Source: Phycisphaerae bacterium (GTDB lineage: Bacteria > Planctomycetota > Phycisphaerae > UBA1845). Taken from it: DNA of 33,127 bases. Made by a program: the position numbers and the translations under genes. The notes beneath the pieces are model-generated. The model did no database searches. It was not told where the DNA came from and saw nothing but the letters and a program-made list of their open reading frames with translations. Within the stretch, counting starts at the first letter, position 1; the number at the start of each line of letters is the position of its first letter. The DNA lies in the NCBI GenBank assembly GCA_029260235.1, contig JAJDDP010000226.1, forward strand, positions 1-33,127, given 5' to 3'. Below are positions 1-7,849 of this stretch, in pieces.

Positions 1-2011
1 CAGATTCGTCGCTGCCGCCGGCATCCGTGTTGCCCCAGAAGATCGAGTTGATGATGTTGATCGTGCCACCGGTCGAGGATACGCCGCCGCCGGTTGTGGT
101 TGCGTGATTGTCTGAGAAGCTGGAGTTGGTGATGGTCAGCGAGCCTATATCGCCAAGCAGGGCTGCCCCGTTGCTGGCTACGTTGCCGAGGAACGAACAG
201 TTGACTATCTCGCCTGTGGCTGAGCTTAAACGCAAGTAGCCGCCACCAAAAAGACCGGCGGAGTTGTTCTGGACGATGCAATTATACAAGTCCAAGTCGC
301 CTGCTGAGTTATTCACCCCAGCGCCGGCTGAGTCGGGGAAGGCTGCATCCGCGTTGCCGCCTTCAATGGTGAATCCATCCAGACGGCCGGGGACTCCCAA
401 GGTATTTGCGAGCGTCGAGCTGACCACGTGATAGCTGTTCTCGCCGTTATTGGTGAAGCCGGCGTCATCGCCGTTGAGGTCACCGCTCAAGACTGTGGGG
501 TTTGCCACCCAGTCGCGTTGGGATAGCAAGGTTTCGCTACCCGTAGTGAATCCGCCATAAACGGTTACGCCCTCCGGGATCGAGAAGGTAGCACTGCGAT
601 CTCCGCCCGGCACGTCCGGCGTGTAGGCGCCCTGGGCCGCCCAAATCTCCCGCACTACGCCCGGGAAAATCTCAGCTGCTGCTATCGCCTTGTTCAGATC
701 GTCGAAGGCATCTGACCAACTGCTCCCGTCGTCGGCCCCGCCTGCATTCAGATCTACATAGAGCCGCTGGCATTCGTCGGGAACGCCATCGCCGTTGAGG
801 TCGAGGCTGGTGCCGCCGATGATGTCGTCTGCGTCGTTGATGCTGTTGTTGTTGCAGTCCGCTTCGGCACACACACCCAGAGGGTTGGCTAGAGCTGCCT
901 GCAGGTTCGCATTGTTAATGCCTGTGCCGTGGTTAGCACCACCGCCGATGCTGCACCCTGCATTCGTATGAATGCCGATGGCCCGCCCCGTAGCTTCGTT
1001 TTCCACGGCTGATCCGGAATTGCCGCCGGTGGTGTCCACGGCATATTGCAGGACGGTACCCGAAAAGCTCACATACGGGCCTGTGTGTGTCTTCTGGACG
1101 CCATTCCAAGTCGGAGAGACTGGGGCACTGGTGGTGCCGTACCCGGTGATGCGAATGGTCTGCCCGCTCACCGGGGGTGGCGTGCTGGCCAGAACATAGA
1201 AAGCGCCCTGGGCTTGGTGAGGTTTGAGACCGGTGTTCGAGTTTGCGAAACATCCGAAGTAGGCCCAGTCGTTTCCGATGCCGGTGTTAGCCGACTGCAT
1301 CGAGGACTGGTCTACAACATACTGGTCCGATGGGGGTGGCTGGTTGTAGCCGCCACCCGAGCTGGAGAGCGGTACGTTGAACAGCATCACGCTCGTTGAA
1401 CCGGCACAGTGACCAGCCGTCAGAAAACAACGGGCCGGGTCATTGATCAACCAGCCGGAACAGCCGCCCGGCGACGTCCGTCCTGCCCGGGGATCGTTGG
1501 ACAGGATCCGGTCGTCGGTTGCGCCGCAGATGGACCGAATCCCACCGCCTCCGCCGAACTGGACATCGCCAATGGCGATCAAGTTGTCCCCGCTCTTGGG
1601 ATGGGCGATCAACTCAACAATCACAGCATCACCGTTGAAGTAAGCGCTGGTGTTTTGCCACTCGATCAGATGCCGGGCTGCAAGGTACTGGTATGCCCCA
1701 TCCTCAAGAGAGGTGATCAACAAGTACGACCCGTCGCCTCCAGCTAGGCTTCCCGAGAGTTGCACCTCGTCGAAGGTCAGCCGCAACCACGGTGCCCCTG
1801 GCACTTCTACCAGGGTGGTGAAGATGGCAGCTTCAGAGGCACCCTCATTGCGAACCAGGTCGGACGTCTGCGAATGAGTCGCCCATTGAACGTCAAGAGC
1901 TTGTTGGACGGGCTCAGCATGGAGGGCTGAGCCAGCCGATAGGGTTACACCGATAGCGGTGAGTAGTCCCGTGAATTGCCGCGACGTGCGCGTTTCCGTG
2001 CTTGCTGTCAT
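1..2011 (-). CDS. Secreted trypsin-like serine protease with C-terminal beta-helix region (3' end outside window)
   Basis: The frame is open from an ATG at 2011 to the window edge, so about 670 codons are visible and the C-terminus is missing. Residues 1-32 look like a signal peptide. Residues about 40-155 form a beta-rich N-terminal domain like those preceding many secreted bacterial proteases. A chymotrypsin-fold domain follows: LTAGHC with His201, GNDWAYF with Asp248, and TTGGNSGS with Ser332, giving a complete His-Asp-Ser triad. Residues 386-414 are a Cys/Asp/Asn/Gly-rich linker ending in GDGVPDEC, typical of planctomycete exported proteins. After it, YVDLNAGGADDGSSW and Asn/Gly-rich turns (SFLGN, SSFSDN, SIFWGN) look like a right-handed parallel beta-helix. 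A GGGGGG run just upstream is a weak ribosome-binding site. It probably acts outside the cytoplasm as an endopeptidase; the substrate is unknown and the missing end may hold a surface anchor. Confidence 0.85.
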   Translation of the reverse strand, partial: MTASTETRTSRQFTGLLTAIGVTLSAGSALHAEPVQQALDVQWATHSQTSDLVRNEGASEAAIFTTLVEVPGAPWLRLTFDEVQLSGSLAGGDGSYLLITSLEDGAYQYLAARHLIEWQNTSAYFNGDAVIVELIAHPKSGDNLIAIGDVQFGGGGGIRSICGATDDRILSNDPRAGRTSPGGCSGWLINDPARCFLTAGHCAGSTSVMLFNVPLSSSGGGYNQPPPSDQYVVDQSSMQSANTGIGNDWAYFGCFANSNTGLKPHQAQGAFYVLASTPPPVSGQTIRITGYGTTSAPVSPTWNGVQKTHTGPYVSFSGTVLQYAVDTTGGNSGSAVENEATGRAIGIHTNAGCSIGGGANHGTGINNANLQAALANPLGVCAEADCNNNSINDADDIIGGTSLDLNGDGVPDECQRLYVDLNAGGADDGSSWSDAFDDLNKAIAAAEIFPGVVREIWAAQGAYTPDVPGGDRSATFSIPEGVTVYGGFTTGSETLLSQRDWVANPTVLSGDLNGDDAGFTNNGENSYHVVSSTLANTLGVPGRLDGFTIEGGNADAAFPDSAGAGVNNSAGDLDLYNCIVQNNSAGLFGGGYLRLSSATGEIVNCSFLGNVASNGAALLGDIGSLTITNSSFSDNHATTTGGGVSSTGGTINIINSIFWGNTDAGGSDES

Positions 2012-2293
2012 TAGAGTCCCCCCAAGGCTAAAGATCGATCAGTTGACGCCGGTACCGCGTGCGCGATGAGCTTGAGACCAAGACACCCCGCACCTACACA
2101 GGGTAATAGATTTGGCCAGCCAAATGCAACCCTTGGCCCGATGCCGCTTCAAGGCGTCCGTGCACGTAGGCATACGCGTGGGGCCGAAAACAAAGCCTCC
2201 GCTGATGAAATTGAGCCGTCTCACGAGCGAACCATATTCATACCGTCCTTCACCGGACCGATGTAGCCCCGGAGTTGGCGGCCAGCGTCGCAC

Positions 2294-3031
2294 CTAAAGG
2301 CTGTGCCATCCGCCATCGGTACCGAGCACTTCGTTGGGAGTGAAGTTGGCTTTATATGCCATAGTCTTGGCCCCGGCGACGTAGTAGCCCAGGTAATAGT
2401 GCTCGATGTGTTGCTGGCGGCAGTAGTCGATTTCCCAGAGGGCGCTAAGCGTGCCGGGGGATCGCTTATGGTGGGCTGGGTCGAAATAGACGTACACCGA
2501 GCTCAGGGCGCTCTTGAAACAATCCACAACGCTAACGGCTATGAGTGATCGGCCGAGGCGGTAGCAAATCTCGGAGCTATCGACGGGCGATTGGTAGAGG
2601 AATTCTTCGACGTCCTCGCGTTGATTCGACATGGTGCCGTCATGCTGCGAGGCTAAGTAGGCAGAAAACAGCCGCCACTTCTCATCGGTGAGTTCGGGCT
2701 TGCCGATGTGGACGTCGATGTCTTGGTTCTTCCGCCACACGCGCCGCTGTGATCGACTCATCCTGAATGAAACCACTGGTACGCGCATCTGCTGACACGC
2801 CCGACAATCGGTACAGGCTGGGCGATAGATTAGCCTGCCACTGCGCCGGAATCCACGATCCATGAGGGCGGCGTAGATCTCAGGCTCGAGCGAGTCAGCG
2901 CAAAACGCTTGGCTCGTGGTGGTCAAACCGGGCAAGTAGGGGCAGGCATGGGCTGGCGTGACGGGCAACTCCTGCTCGTCCAGGAACTGATCCACAATGT
3001 GTGAGGCTAGGGTTGATTGATCGAGCGGCAT
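2294..3031 (-). CDS. bpt: Bacterial aspartate/glutamate leucyltransferase (N-end rule aminoacyl-tRNA-protein transferase)
   Basis: The 245-residue product matches the Bpt/Ate family in length and layout. The family moves leucine (or arginine in some members) from aminoacyl-tRNA onto N-terminal acidic residues of cytoplasmic proteins, marking them for ClpAP/ClpS degradation. Visible signatures are the N-terminal CPYLPG motif (Cys30), the cysteine cluster CTDCRAC (Cys73, Cys76, Cys79), the YVYFDP segment, and a C-terminal core including YYLGYYVAGAKTMAYKANF. The ATG at 3031 is preferred over a TTG at 3037 because a candidate -10 hexamer ends six bases before it and there is no Shine-Dalgarno, which suggests leaderless translation. 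The neighbouring DUF554 gene lies upstream on the same strand but 150 bases away, so bpt may have its own promoter. Confidence 0.93.
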   Translation of the reverse strand: MPLDQSTLASHIVDQFLDEQELPVTPAHACPYLPGLTTTSQAFCADSLEPEIYAALMDRGFRRSGRLIYRPACTDCRACQQMRVPVVSFRMSRSQRRVWRKNQDIDVHIGKPELTDEKWRLFSAYLASQHDGTMSNQREDVEEFLYQSPVDSSEICYRLGRSLIAVSVVDCFKSALSSVYVYFDPAHHKRSPGTLSALWEIDYCRQQHIEHYYLGYYVAGAKTMAYKANFTPNEVLGTDGGWHSL

Positions 3032-3037
3032 GAACAA

Positions 3038-3066
3038 AGTGTAGGGCGAGCCGGCGCAGATGGCGA
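3038..3066 (-). promoter_or_regulatory. Candidate leaderless promoter of bpt
   Basis: On the minus strand, TCGCCA (3066-3061) and TACACT (3043-3038) are separated by 17 bases and each matches the sigma-70 consensus at four of six positions. The -10 hexamer ends six bases before the ATG at 3031, so transcription would start at or next to the start codon. No Shine-Dalgarno is visible. Read by eye only. Confidence 0.35.
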
Positions 3067-3133
3067 CTCTGGCGTCGAAGTCGAGTGAGGGGAATGGAAG
3101 GCTGTGTCAGGTTTGGCCTCGCAGCGAAAGAAG

Positions 3134-3176
3134 CCTCCGTCATTCCCGCGCAGGCGCGGGGCACCCGCTCCCGTGC
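3134..3176. repeat. REP-like extragenic hairpin element
   Basis: The segment contains GTCATTCCCGCG followed by its near mirror image; CCCGCGC (3145-3151) and GCGCGGG (3154-3160) are perfect complements around a two-base centre, so the usable stem is about six pairs. This resembles the widespread extragenic element built on TCATTCCCGCG...GCGGG. It sits just after the DUF554 stop codon and before bpt. It could act as a transcription attenuator or mRNA-stabilising hairpin, but no T-run follows it. I see no second copy in this window. Confidence 0.4.
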
Positions 3177-3181
3177 GGTCA

Positions 3182-3973
3182 TCAGAAGAACAGCCCTGGG
3201 CGGATGGCTTCGCTGATGTAGATGATTAGGGGTGGCAGGAAGATGCCCGGCAGCATGTTAGCTACAGGAATCTTTTTGATGTCCAAGATCATCAGCGCAT
3301 TGGCTAGCAGCAAGATTCCGCCAACCACGTTCATCATGTCCCGCGACAAGACCGGCAGGTCGGCTGCACAGTAGGCGAAGGCCAAGGTTAGCCCGCCCTG
3401 GAAAACGAGGATGGTCAGAATACTCCCAGCCACCCCTGCACCGAGCGATGCCGCCAGTGCGAGCGAGCAGAATCCATCCAAGGCTGCCTTGACGTAGAGC
3501 AGGCTGGGGTCGCCTCGGGTGGCGTTGTTGAGGCATCCCAACATGGTCAACGGACCGACGCAGAATATGACGCTGGAGACCAAGAAGCCCTCGGCAAATC
3601 TGCCGGCATCACCTTGGCCTCCGATGCGCTTATGGATGAAGCCGCCCAGCGCTTCGATGCGTTCGTGAAGACGCAAGGCTGTCCCGACGACGCTGCCGCC
3701 GACCAACGAAATGATGGTCACCATGCCCAATCGGGCGCCGAACGTCTGGCTGGCATCCACCGTCGCGCCGAACTTCTCTACCAGATTACCAAGCACGATC
3801 ACCGAGGCATCAATACCCAGGGTAATAGTGATCAACCCCAGGCCGTTGAGGACGATTTTTTGATAGCGATCGGGCAGCTTGTTCCCGACCAACAGCCCTA
3901 GCGTACAGCCAATGACCACCGTGGCGGCGTTGACTATCGTGCCATTGAGCATTGCCCACAGCGAAAACGACAT
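3182..3973 (-). CDS. DUF554 family membrane protein (YqgA/YdfK-like)
   Basis: The 263-residue protein is hydrophobic throughout, with about seven membrane segments. It has the family's hallmark start (GTIVNAATVVIGCTLGLLVG) and the conserved stretch FLVSSVIFCVGPLTMLG, followed by GDPSLLYVKAALDG. DUF554 proteins are predicted inner-membrane transporters of unknown substrate. GGGGTGG about seven bases before the ATG serves as a ribosome-binding site. The gene is divergent from the zinc-ribbon gene at 4141 and shares a 167-base upstream region with it. Family assignment is firm; function is not known. Confidence 0.9.
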   Translation of the reverse strand: MSFSLWAMLNGTIVNAATVVIGCTLGLLVGNKLPDRYQKIVLNGLGLITITLGIDASVIVLGNLVEKFGATVDASQTFGARLGMVTIISLVGGSVVGTALRLHERIEALGGFIHKRIGGQGDAGRFAEGFLVSSVIFCVGPLTMLGCLNNATRGDPSLLYVKAALDGFCSLALAASLGAGVAGSILTILVFQGGLTLAFAYCAADLPVLSRDMMNVVGGILLLANALMILDIKKIPVANMLPGIFLPPLIIYISEAIRPGLFF

Positions 3974-4096
3974 GCAGCCACCCCTTCCGACGATTCGACG
4001 GACAACGTTTGCAAAAAAATGTACGCCCGGGAGGAAATCTTACCGCGATTACAGAGAATCGTCGCCTTTGGAAACGCCAAACGCACTTGGACGTGC

Positions 4097-4102
4097 TATG
4101 CT
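4097..4102 (+). promoter_or_regulatory. Candidate extended -10 promoter element for the 4141 gene
   Basis: TATGCT, preceded by TGC to form an extended -10 (TGCTATGCT), lies about 39 bases before the ATG at 4141. I see no good -35 at normal spacing. Weak support. Confidence 0.25.
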
Positions 4103-4140
4103 TAGGGATAGGAGGCTGTTCAATTCGCCAGGGGGTAAGG

Positions 4141-4785
4141 ATGGACATGAATCCCACCTGCTCAACTTGCCGGCAAGTCAACCCGCTGCAAGCCAGGTAC
4201 TGCGCTCGCTGTGGGCAGCGGTTGAGCGTGGCCGGTCAATCCGCCACCAGCAAAGGCAATGGGCCGTGGGTAGCATTCCTGATTCTTCTTGCGGTGCTGT
4301 TCTGGGGGGCGCAATCATTCCAGGGTCTGTCACGCTATGTGAATTTCGGCGGCCACAGCCGGGCGTCTTCATCGGTGAACGCTCATCTGGATCTGGATAT
4401 TGCCAAGGCTGAGGCGGTCTACGAACTGTTGGCTCCCCGAGACATTCGGGTTCTGGTCAGCCGCCATGGACCTCGAGACATTGGCATCGAGGGAACCGTG
4501 CAGGAAATCGACGCCCTCAATTGCCTGGCTATGCTCGTCTCCCGCTATGAGAACCTCGAAGGCGCCGAGCTGATCCGGGCGATGCGCCAAGCCGAAAGCG
4601 GCTGGGGCTATCGCCGGATGTTCAAGCTGCCGCGCCAGAAAGCTGATGCGCTGTATGAGCTACTGGCGTTTGGCGATGTGCCCGTGCTTGTTCAACTGGC
4701 GACCGATGGCATCTTGGTCGAGGGAGCTTCCCACGATCTGCGCACTATCGAGCGCATCCTGCCCATCTTGCGCGGGCGGCGCTAA
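4141..4785 (+). CDS. Zinc-ribbon, single-pass membrane protein with duplicated C-terminal unit
   Basis: The ATG at 4141 follows GGGGGTAAGG, a good ribosome-binding site, so this start is chosen over upstream in-frame codons. The product is 214 residues. Residues 7-24 form a short zinc ribbon (Cys7-x2-Cys10 and Cys21-x2-Cys24) and residues about 43-59 a single membrane helix. The soluble C-terminal part holds two copies of a unit of about 48 residues: one from Lys89 (KAEAVYELLAPRDIRVLV) and one from Lys167 (KADALYELLAFGDVPVLV), each continuing with an I-x-x-EG stretch and a final helix. I recognise no named family for the duplicated part. A regulatory or protein-binding role is only a guess. 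It is followed on the same strand by a glycosyltransferase 220 bases away. Confidence 0.8.
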   Translation: MDMNPTCSTCRQVNPLQARYCARCGQRLSVAGQSATSKGNGPWVAFLILLAVLFWGAQSFQGLSRYVNFGGHSRASSSVNAHLDLDIAKAEAVYELLAPRDIRVLVSRHGPRDIGIEGTVQEIDALNCLAMLVSRYENLEGAELIRAMRQAESGWGYRRMFKLPRQKADALYELLAFGDVPVLVQLATDGILVEGASHDLRTIERILPILRGRR

Positions 4786-5005
4786 TTAGAGGCGTTAGCC
4801 ACCGAGGTCACCGCGAACACGGGGAACGGGAACTACGGCGTCATCTTGCTAGCGTTGGGTAGCGGCTCGGAAGCGTGCCTCCTGCTGGCGTTGCACCCGT
4901 CGGTCCGAGAATCAACCTCGTTAGAACCACAACCTGCGTCTGTCGAGTGGATCGGCATCTTCGGCTGACCGTGCGGGGCGGTTTTGCCGATTCATTAGCA
5001 CGCCG

Positions 5006-6322
5006 ATGTCCAGCCCGCCCACTACAACTTGGACGCCCAACCGCTTCTTGCGAGCTATCAGCGCTTGGGCTGATGCTGACAGGATCCGACGCTATCCGCC
5101 GGCCCTTTTCCTGCTCACCCTTGCCCTGTTTGGCCTCACCCTCATTCGCAGCCACGGGCCTATCGAACCCGATGGCAAGATCATCGGCCGCGACTACTTC
5201 GCCTTCTACACCGGGGGCAGCTTGGTCAACGCGGGCCGACTCGATGATCTGTTCGATGCGGCCGACCACACGGCGTTTCAACAAGAGTTCATGGCGGATA
5301 TCAACCCGCTCTGGACGGGCACTTATCCCTATCGCAACCCGCCGCACTATGCGTGGTTCATGTCCTGGTTTGCCAGCTTGAGTTACGGGCCTTCGCTGCT
5401 GGCCTGGTCTTGCCTCTCCTTGATCTGTTTTGGCGCTACCGCCCGGTTGTGGCGCGGCTGGTTAGCGCCCGGACAGCTTGGCATCGCTGCCTTGCTGGTG
5501 ATCTGCATGCCCTCCTGGTTTCAGGCGTTGGCCGGTGGGCAGAATACGTTCATTTCCCTTCTGATCTTGACCAGCTTCTGCGGATTGCTGTTGAAGGGTC
5601 GCGACGGCTGGGCTGGGATCGTACTCTCCTTGTTGGCTTACAAGTTTTATCTGATCGCCCTGCCCGCGATGGTGCTGGGAGTCAAAGGTCGATGGCGGGC
5701 TATTGCTGGTTTGGCAGCGGGTGGCGCGCTTACGCTGATATTCACAGCCGCGGTCATGGGGCCTGGGATCATTATCGATTACATCACCTTCGCTCCGTCG
5801 CAGGCCGCTCTGATGGAAGAGGGCGGCTTCGATATTCATAAGCAGCATTGTTGGTACGGTTTATTCCGACTGCTGGGTAGCGGTTGGATGCCCTTGGTGT
5901 CGGTTCAGATTTTAACGCTAACAGCCACCGGGGTGACCTTGCTGCTGCTGGCTGTTGCGTGGCGCGGAACCTGGGATCCCCGCTCGCCGATCTTTGGCTT
6001 GCAACTGTCAGCTTTGGTGATCGCCACCTTGGCGACCAGCGCTCACCTGCTACATTACGATGTGACCTTGATTTCATTGCCCGCGCTGCTCTGGTTGCAA
6101 AGCCGGAACAAACTCAAACGGCCCGCCTTCGACTCGACGATGAAGAGCATCCTCGTCATCGGGTTCTGCTGGCTAGCCGTCGCCGAACCCATCGCCCGCC
6201 TGACGCACATTCAACTCACGCCGATGCTGCTCCTCGTGTTGTTGGGCGTCATCGCGGGCCAAGTTGGCCAGGAGGCTATTCGTAGCTCCTCACCTAAATG
6301 GAGTATGCCCAGCTGGAACTAG
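5006..6322 (+). CDS. GT87-like (DUF2029) polyprenyl-phosphate-dependent membrane glycosyltransferase
   Basis: The 438-residue integral membrane protein has about ten hydrophobic helices. Just after the first helix is GRDYFAFYTGGSLVNAG, matching the D-F-x-x-F-Y-x-A-G motif of the first extracytoplasmic loop in DUF2029/GT87 proteins, where the Asp is thought to be catalytic. TYPYRNPPHYAWFM and the GGQN segment (AGGQNTFISLL) are also typical of the family. Known GT87 members, such as mycobacterial mannosyl- and arabinofuranosyltransferases, use lipid-phosphate sugars on the outer face of the membrane; the sugar and acceptor here are unknown. There is no clear Shine-Dalgarno before the ATG. It is flanked by two zinc-ribbon membrane proteins on the same strand, each separated by more than 200 bases, so an operon is not certain. 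Confidence 0.85.
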   Translation: MSSPPTTTWTPNRFLRAISAWADADRIRRYPPALFLLTLALFGLTLIRSHGPIEPDGKIIGRDYFAFYTGGSLVNAGRLDDLFDAADHTAFQQEFMADINPLWTGTYPYRNPPHYAWFMSWFASLSYGPSLLAWSCLSLICFGATARLWRGWLAPGQLGIAALLVICMPSWFQALAGGQNTFISLLILTSFCGLLLKGRDGWAGIVLSLLAYKFYLIALPAMVLGVKGRWRAIAGLAAGGALTLIFTAAVMGPGIIIDYITFAPSQAALMEEGGFDIHKQHCWYGLFRLLGSGWMPLVSVQILTLTATGVTLLLLAVAWRGTWDPRSPIFGLQLSALVIATLATSAHLLHYDVTLISLPALLWLQSRNKLKRPAFDSTMKSILVIGFCWLAVAEPIARLTHIQLTPMLLLVLLGVIAGQVGQEAIRSSSPKWSMPSWN

Positions 6323-6436
6323 CGCTCCATCCAGCATGGTTTTGTCGCTGCCGCTGTTCTATGGGAAGCTTCCTTGCCTGCTCGTCGCCGGCTTGACCGG
6401 CTTCACTGCTCGCAGCGCAGTGGCACCTTTTGCACA

Positions 6437-6467
6437 ACTCCGTTCGCCGCGTCAGGCGCCACGGAGT
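6437..6467. repeat. Intergenic hairpin
   Basis: ACTCCGT (6437-6443) and ACGGAGT (6461-6467) are perfect complements. Inside them CGCC (6445-6448) pairs with GGCG (6455-6458) around a six-base loop, giving an 11-pair stem with one small internal loop. It lies between the GT87 gene and the next gene. With no T-run it is a poor intrinsic terminator; it could be an mRNA 3' end structure. Confidence 0.35.
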
Positions 6468-6502
6468 CGCGGGTTGGGAGAAAATGCCTGGTTCCTACCG
6501 CT

Positions 6503-6530
6503 TTGCCCGCCGCTCTTGATCCGTCATAAT
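6503..6530 (+). promoter_or_regulatory. Candidate promoter of the double zinc-ribbon gene
   Basis: TTGCCC (6503-6508), a 16-base spacer and CATAAT (6525-6530, five of six matches) form a sigma-70-like promoter. Transcription would start near 6537, leaving a leader of about 35 bases before the ATG at 6572. Confidence 0.35.
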
Positions 6531-6571
6531 GGAACTGACCGGAATCACGCTAAGCCTCGGATTGCACGCGA

Positions 6572-7618
6572 ATGGCCAACCTGTCTTCTTCATCTCCCCA
6601 CATCGATGCCGCCGCCGCAGTCTCTGCCCCGATGAGGATCGTCGCGGAGAATGTTCCGGATTGGGAGAAGCTACCGTTGGCTGTCCCTTGTGGGCGATGC
6701 GGGGCCGACCTGCATAGTTTGACCGAACCGGTTTGCCATAGCTGCGGGCTTGAGTTTGTTTGGGATGAGGTTCTGCCAGTCGAGCAACTCTGCTGCCGTT
6801 TTTGCAGCTACCACCTTATGGGCCTCACCGAACGCCGCTGCCCCGAGTGCGGCGAACGGTTCGACTGGGCCGAGGTGTTGTCAGCCGCCCGGGCCTGCCT
6901 GTGGACCAACAACAACCTCTTCGAGCAGCAGTGGTCAAGGAAACCGTTCTCGTCGCTATTTCGGTCTTGGCGGTTGGCAGCTTTTCGTCCCGGAAAACTA
7001 TGGTCGAAATATAGCCTGCAAGATGAGCCGCAGATACTGCCCCTGCTACTGTTCGCCCTGATGCAGTGGGCGGTCTTCGCCTTTGGCTGGCAAGCGCTGG
7101 CTCCATTGGTAACCCGGGCAATGAATTACTTTTCAGGATTGGAAGGTTCTGCCATTCAATTCAGCTACTTTTTTCGAGGCGGACAAGGGCCCCGGTCTTT
7201 GCCGATGTTCGTTGGTCTGTGGTACGGGGTGACCTTCATCTGTTTCCAGCTGTACGTCCAATCGAAGCACCTCTACCGCGTCCGCTGGCAACAGATTCTC
7301 CGCGTCTACGTCCACTCGACCGCCTTCGCTGCTTGGGCCATGGTGCTCTGGTTGGTTGTCGAGGCGGGCATCGATCTTACCTTGCTCCTCATTCCAACAA
7401 TTCGACCTCAGATCAACAACAACCTCTACTTGAACGCTGGCCGTATCGTTTTGTGGCTCGCAATTCTTGTGACTTGGCTATCGATTTGGCTGGGCTACCG
7501 CAGGTACCTGAGGGTACCACACGGTTGGGCGGTTGCAGGCCTAAGCCTCTGGTTGGCTTACCTCTTGACCCAATTGCTCCAGCTCTACTTGCCCGATGTT
7601 CTAATCCGCTTGAGATGA
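6572..7618 (+). CDS. Double zinc-ribbon polytopic membrane protein
   Basis: The 348-residue product begins with two treble-clef or rubredoxin-like zinc ribbons: Cys40-x2-Cys43 with Cys55-x2-Cys58, and Cys75-x2-Cys78 with Cys90-x2-Cys93. The second has the form CSYHLMGLTERRCPECGERF, very common in planctomycete membrane proteins of unknown role. The remaining residues (about 150-345) contain five or six hydrophobic helices. I do not recognise a characterised function. No convincing Shine-Dalgarno precedes the ATG at 6572; Met21 (6632) is an alternative start that would still leave both ribbons intact. The presence of a candidate promoter at 6503-6530 suggests it is transcribed separately from the glycosyltransferase gene before it. 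Confidence 0.8.
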   Translation: MANLSSSSPHIDAAAAVSAPMRIVAENVPDWEKLPLAVPCGRCGADLHSLTEPVCHSCGLEFVWDEVLPVEQLCCRFCSYHLMGLTERRCPECGERFDWAEVLSAARACLWTNNNLFEQQWSRKPFSSLFRSWRLAAFRPGKLWSKYSLQDEPQILPLLLFALMQWAVFAFGWQALAPLVTRAMNYFSGLEGSAIQFSYFFRGGQGPRSLPMFVGLWYGVTFICFQLYVQSKHLYRVRWQQILRVYVHSTAFAAWAMVLWLVVEAGIDLTLLLIPTIRPQINNNLYLNAGRIVLWLAILVTWLSIWLGYRRYLRVPHGWAVAGLSLWLAYLLTQLLQLYLPDVLIRLR

Positions 7619-7751
7619 ACGCCCTGTCTGGCACTGTGGCTAGTCCTTGCTGCTGCATTTCGGCTTTCTGCAGCCGCGGAGTGCTCGTACTTCTGGGCGC
7701 TTAGCCTGAAAGGTCCGAGCAAATCGCTCCATCGCGTTTTCCACTCAATAG

Positions 7752-7781
7752 TTGAATCTGCCGGCTCGGAGTTGCTAGGAT
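7752..7781 (+). promoter_or_regulatory. Candidate promoter of the TIGR03790-like gene
   Basis: TTGAAT (7752-7757) and TAGGAT (7776-7781) are spaced by 18 bases and each matches the sigma-70 consensus at four of six positions. The leader to the ATG at 7850 would be about 60 bases and contains the ribosome-binding site GGAAAGAGG. Confidence 0.3.
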
Positions 7782-7849
7782 AGGGCGGGTCGCAGATACA
7801 CGGCCTGTATTTCACCCCGCACGAACGGACCGGAAAGAGGCTCGCCGTC

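Noticed and set aside
2895..3182. Open frame on the minus strand between DUF554 and bpt
   Set aside because: Its first part is a translation of the REP-like repeat and its end overlaps bpt; no motif is visible.
4795..4840. Sequence resembling a GCCACCGAGGTCACCG-type intergenic repeat
   Set aside because: It recalls short repeats in other planctomycete genomes, but a single degenerate copy cannot be supported from this window.
4841..5347. Long open frame on the minus strand across the start of the GT87 gene
   Set aside because: It overlaps the well-supported membrane glycosyltransferase gene; its translation is low in hydrophobic structure and shows no motif.
6264..6635. Open frame on the plus strand spanning the gap between the GT87 gene and the zinc-ribbon gene
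   Set aside because: It overlaps both neighbours in another frame and reads through an intergenic hairpin; its translation has no domain-like pattern.
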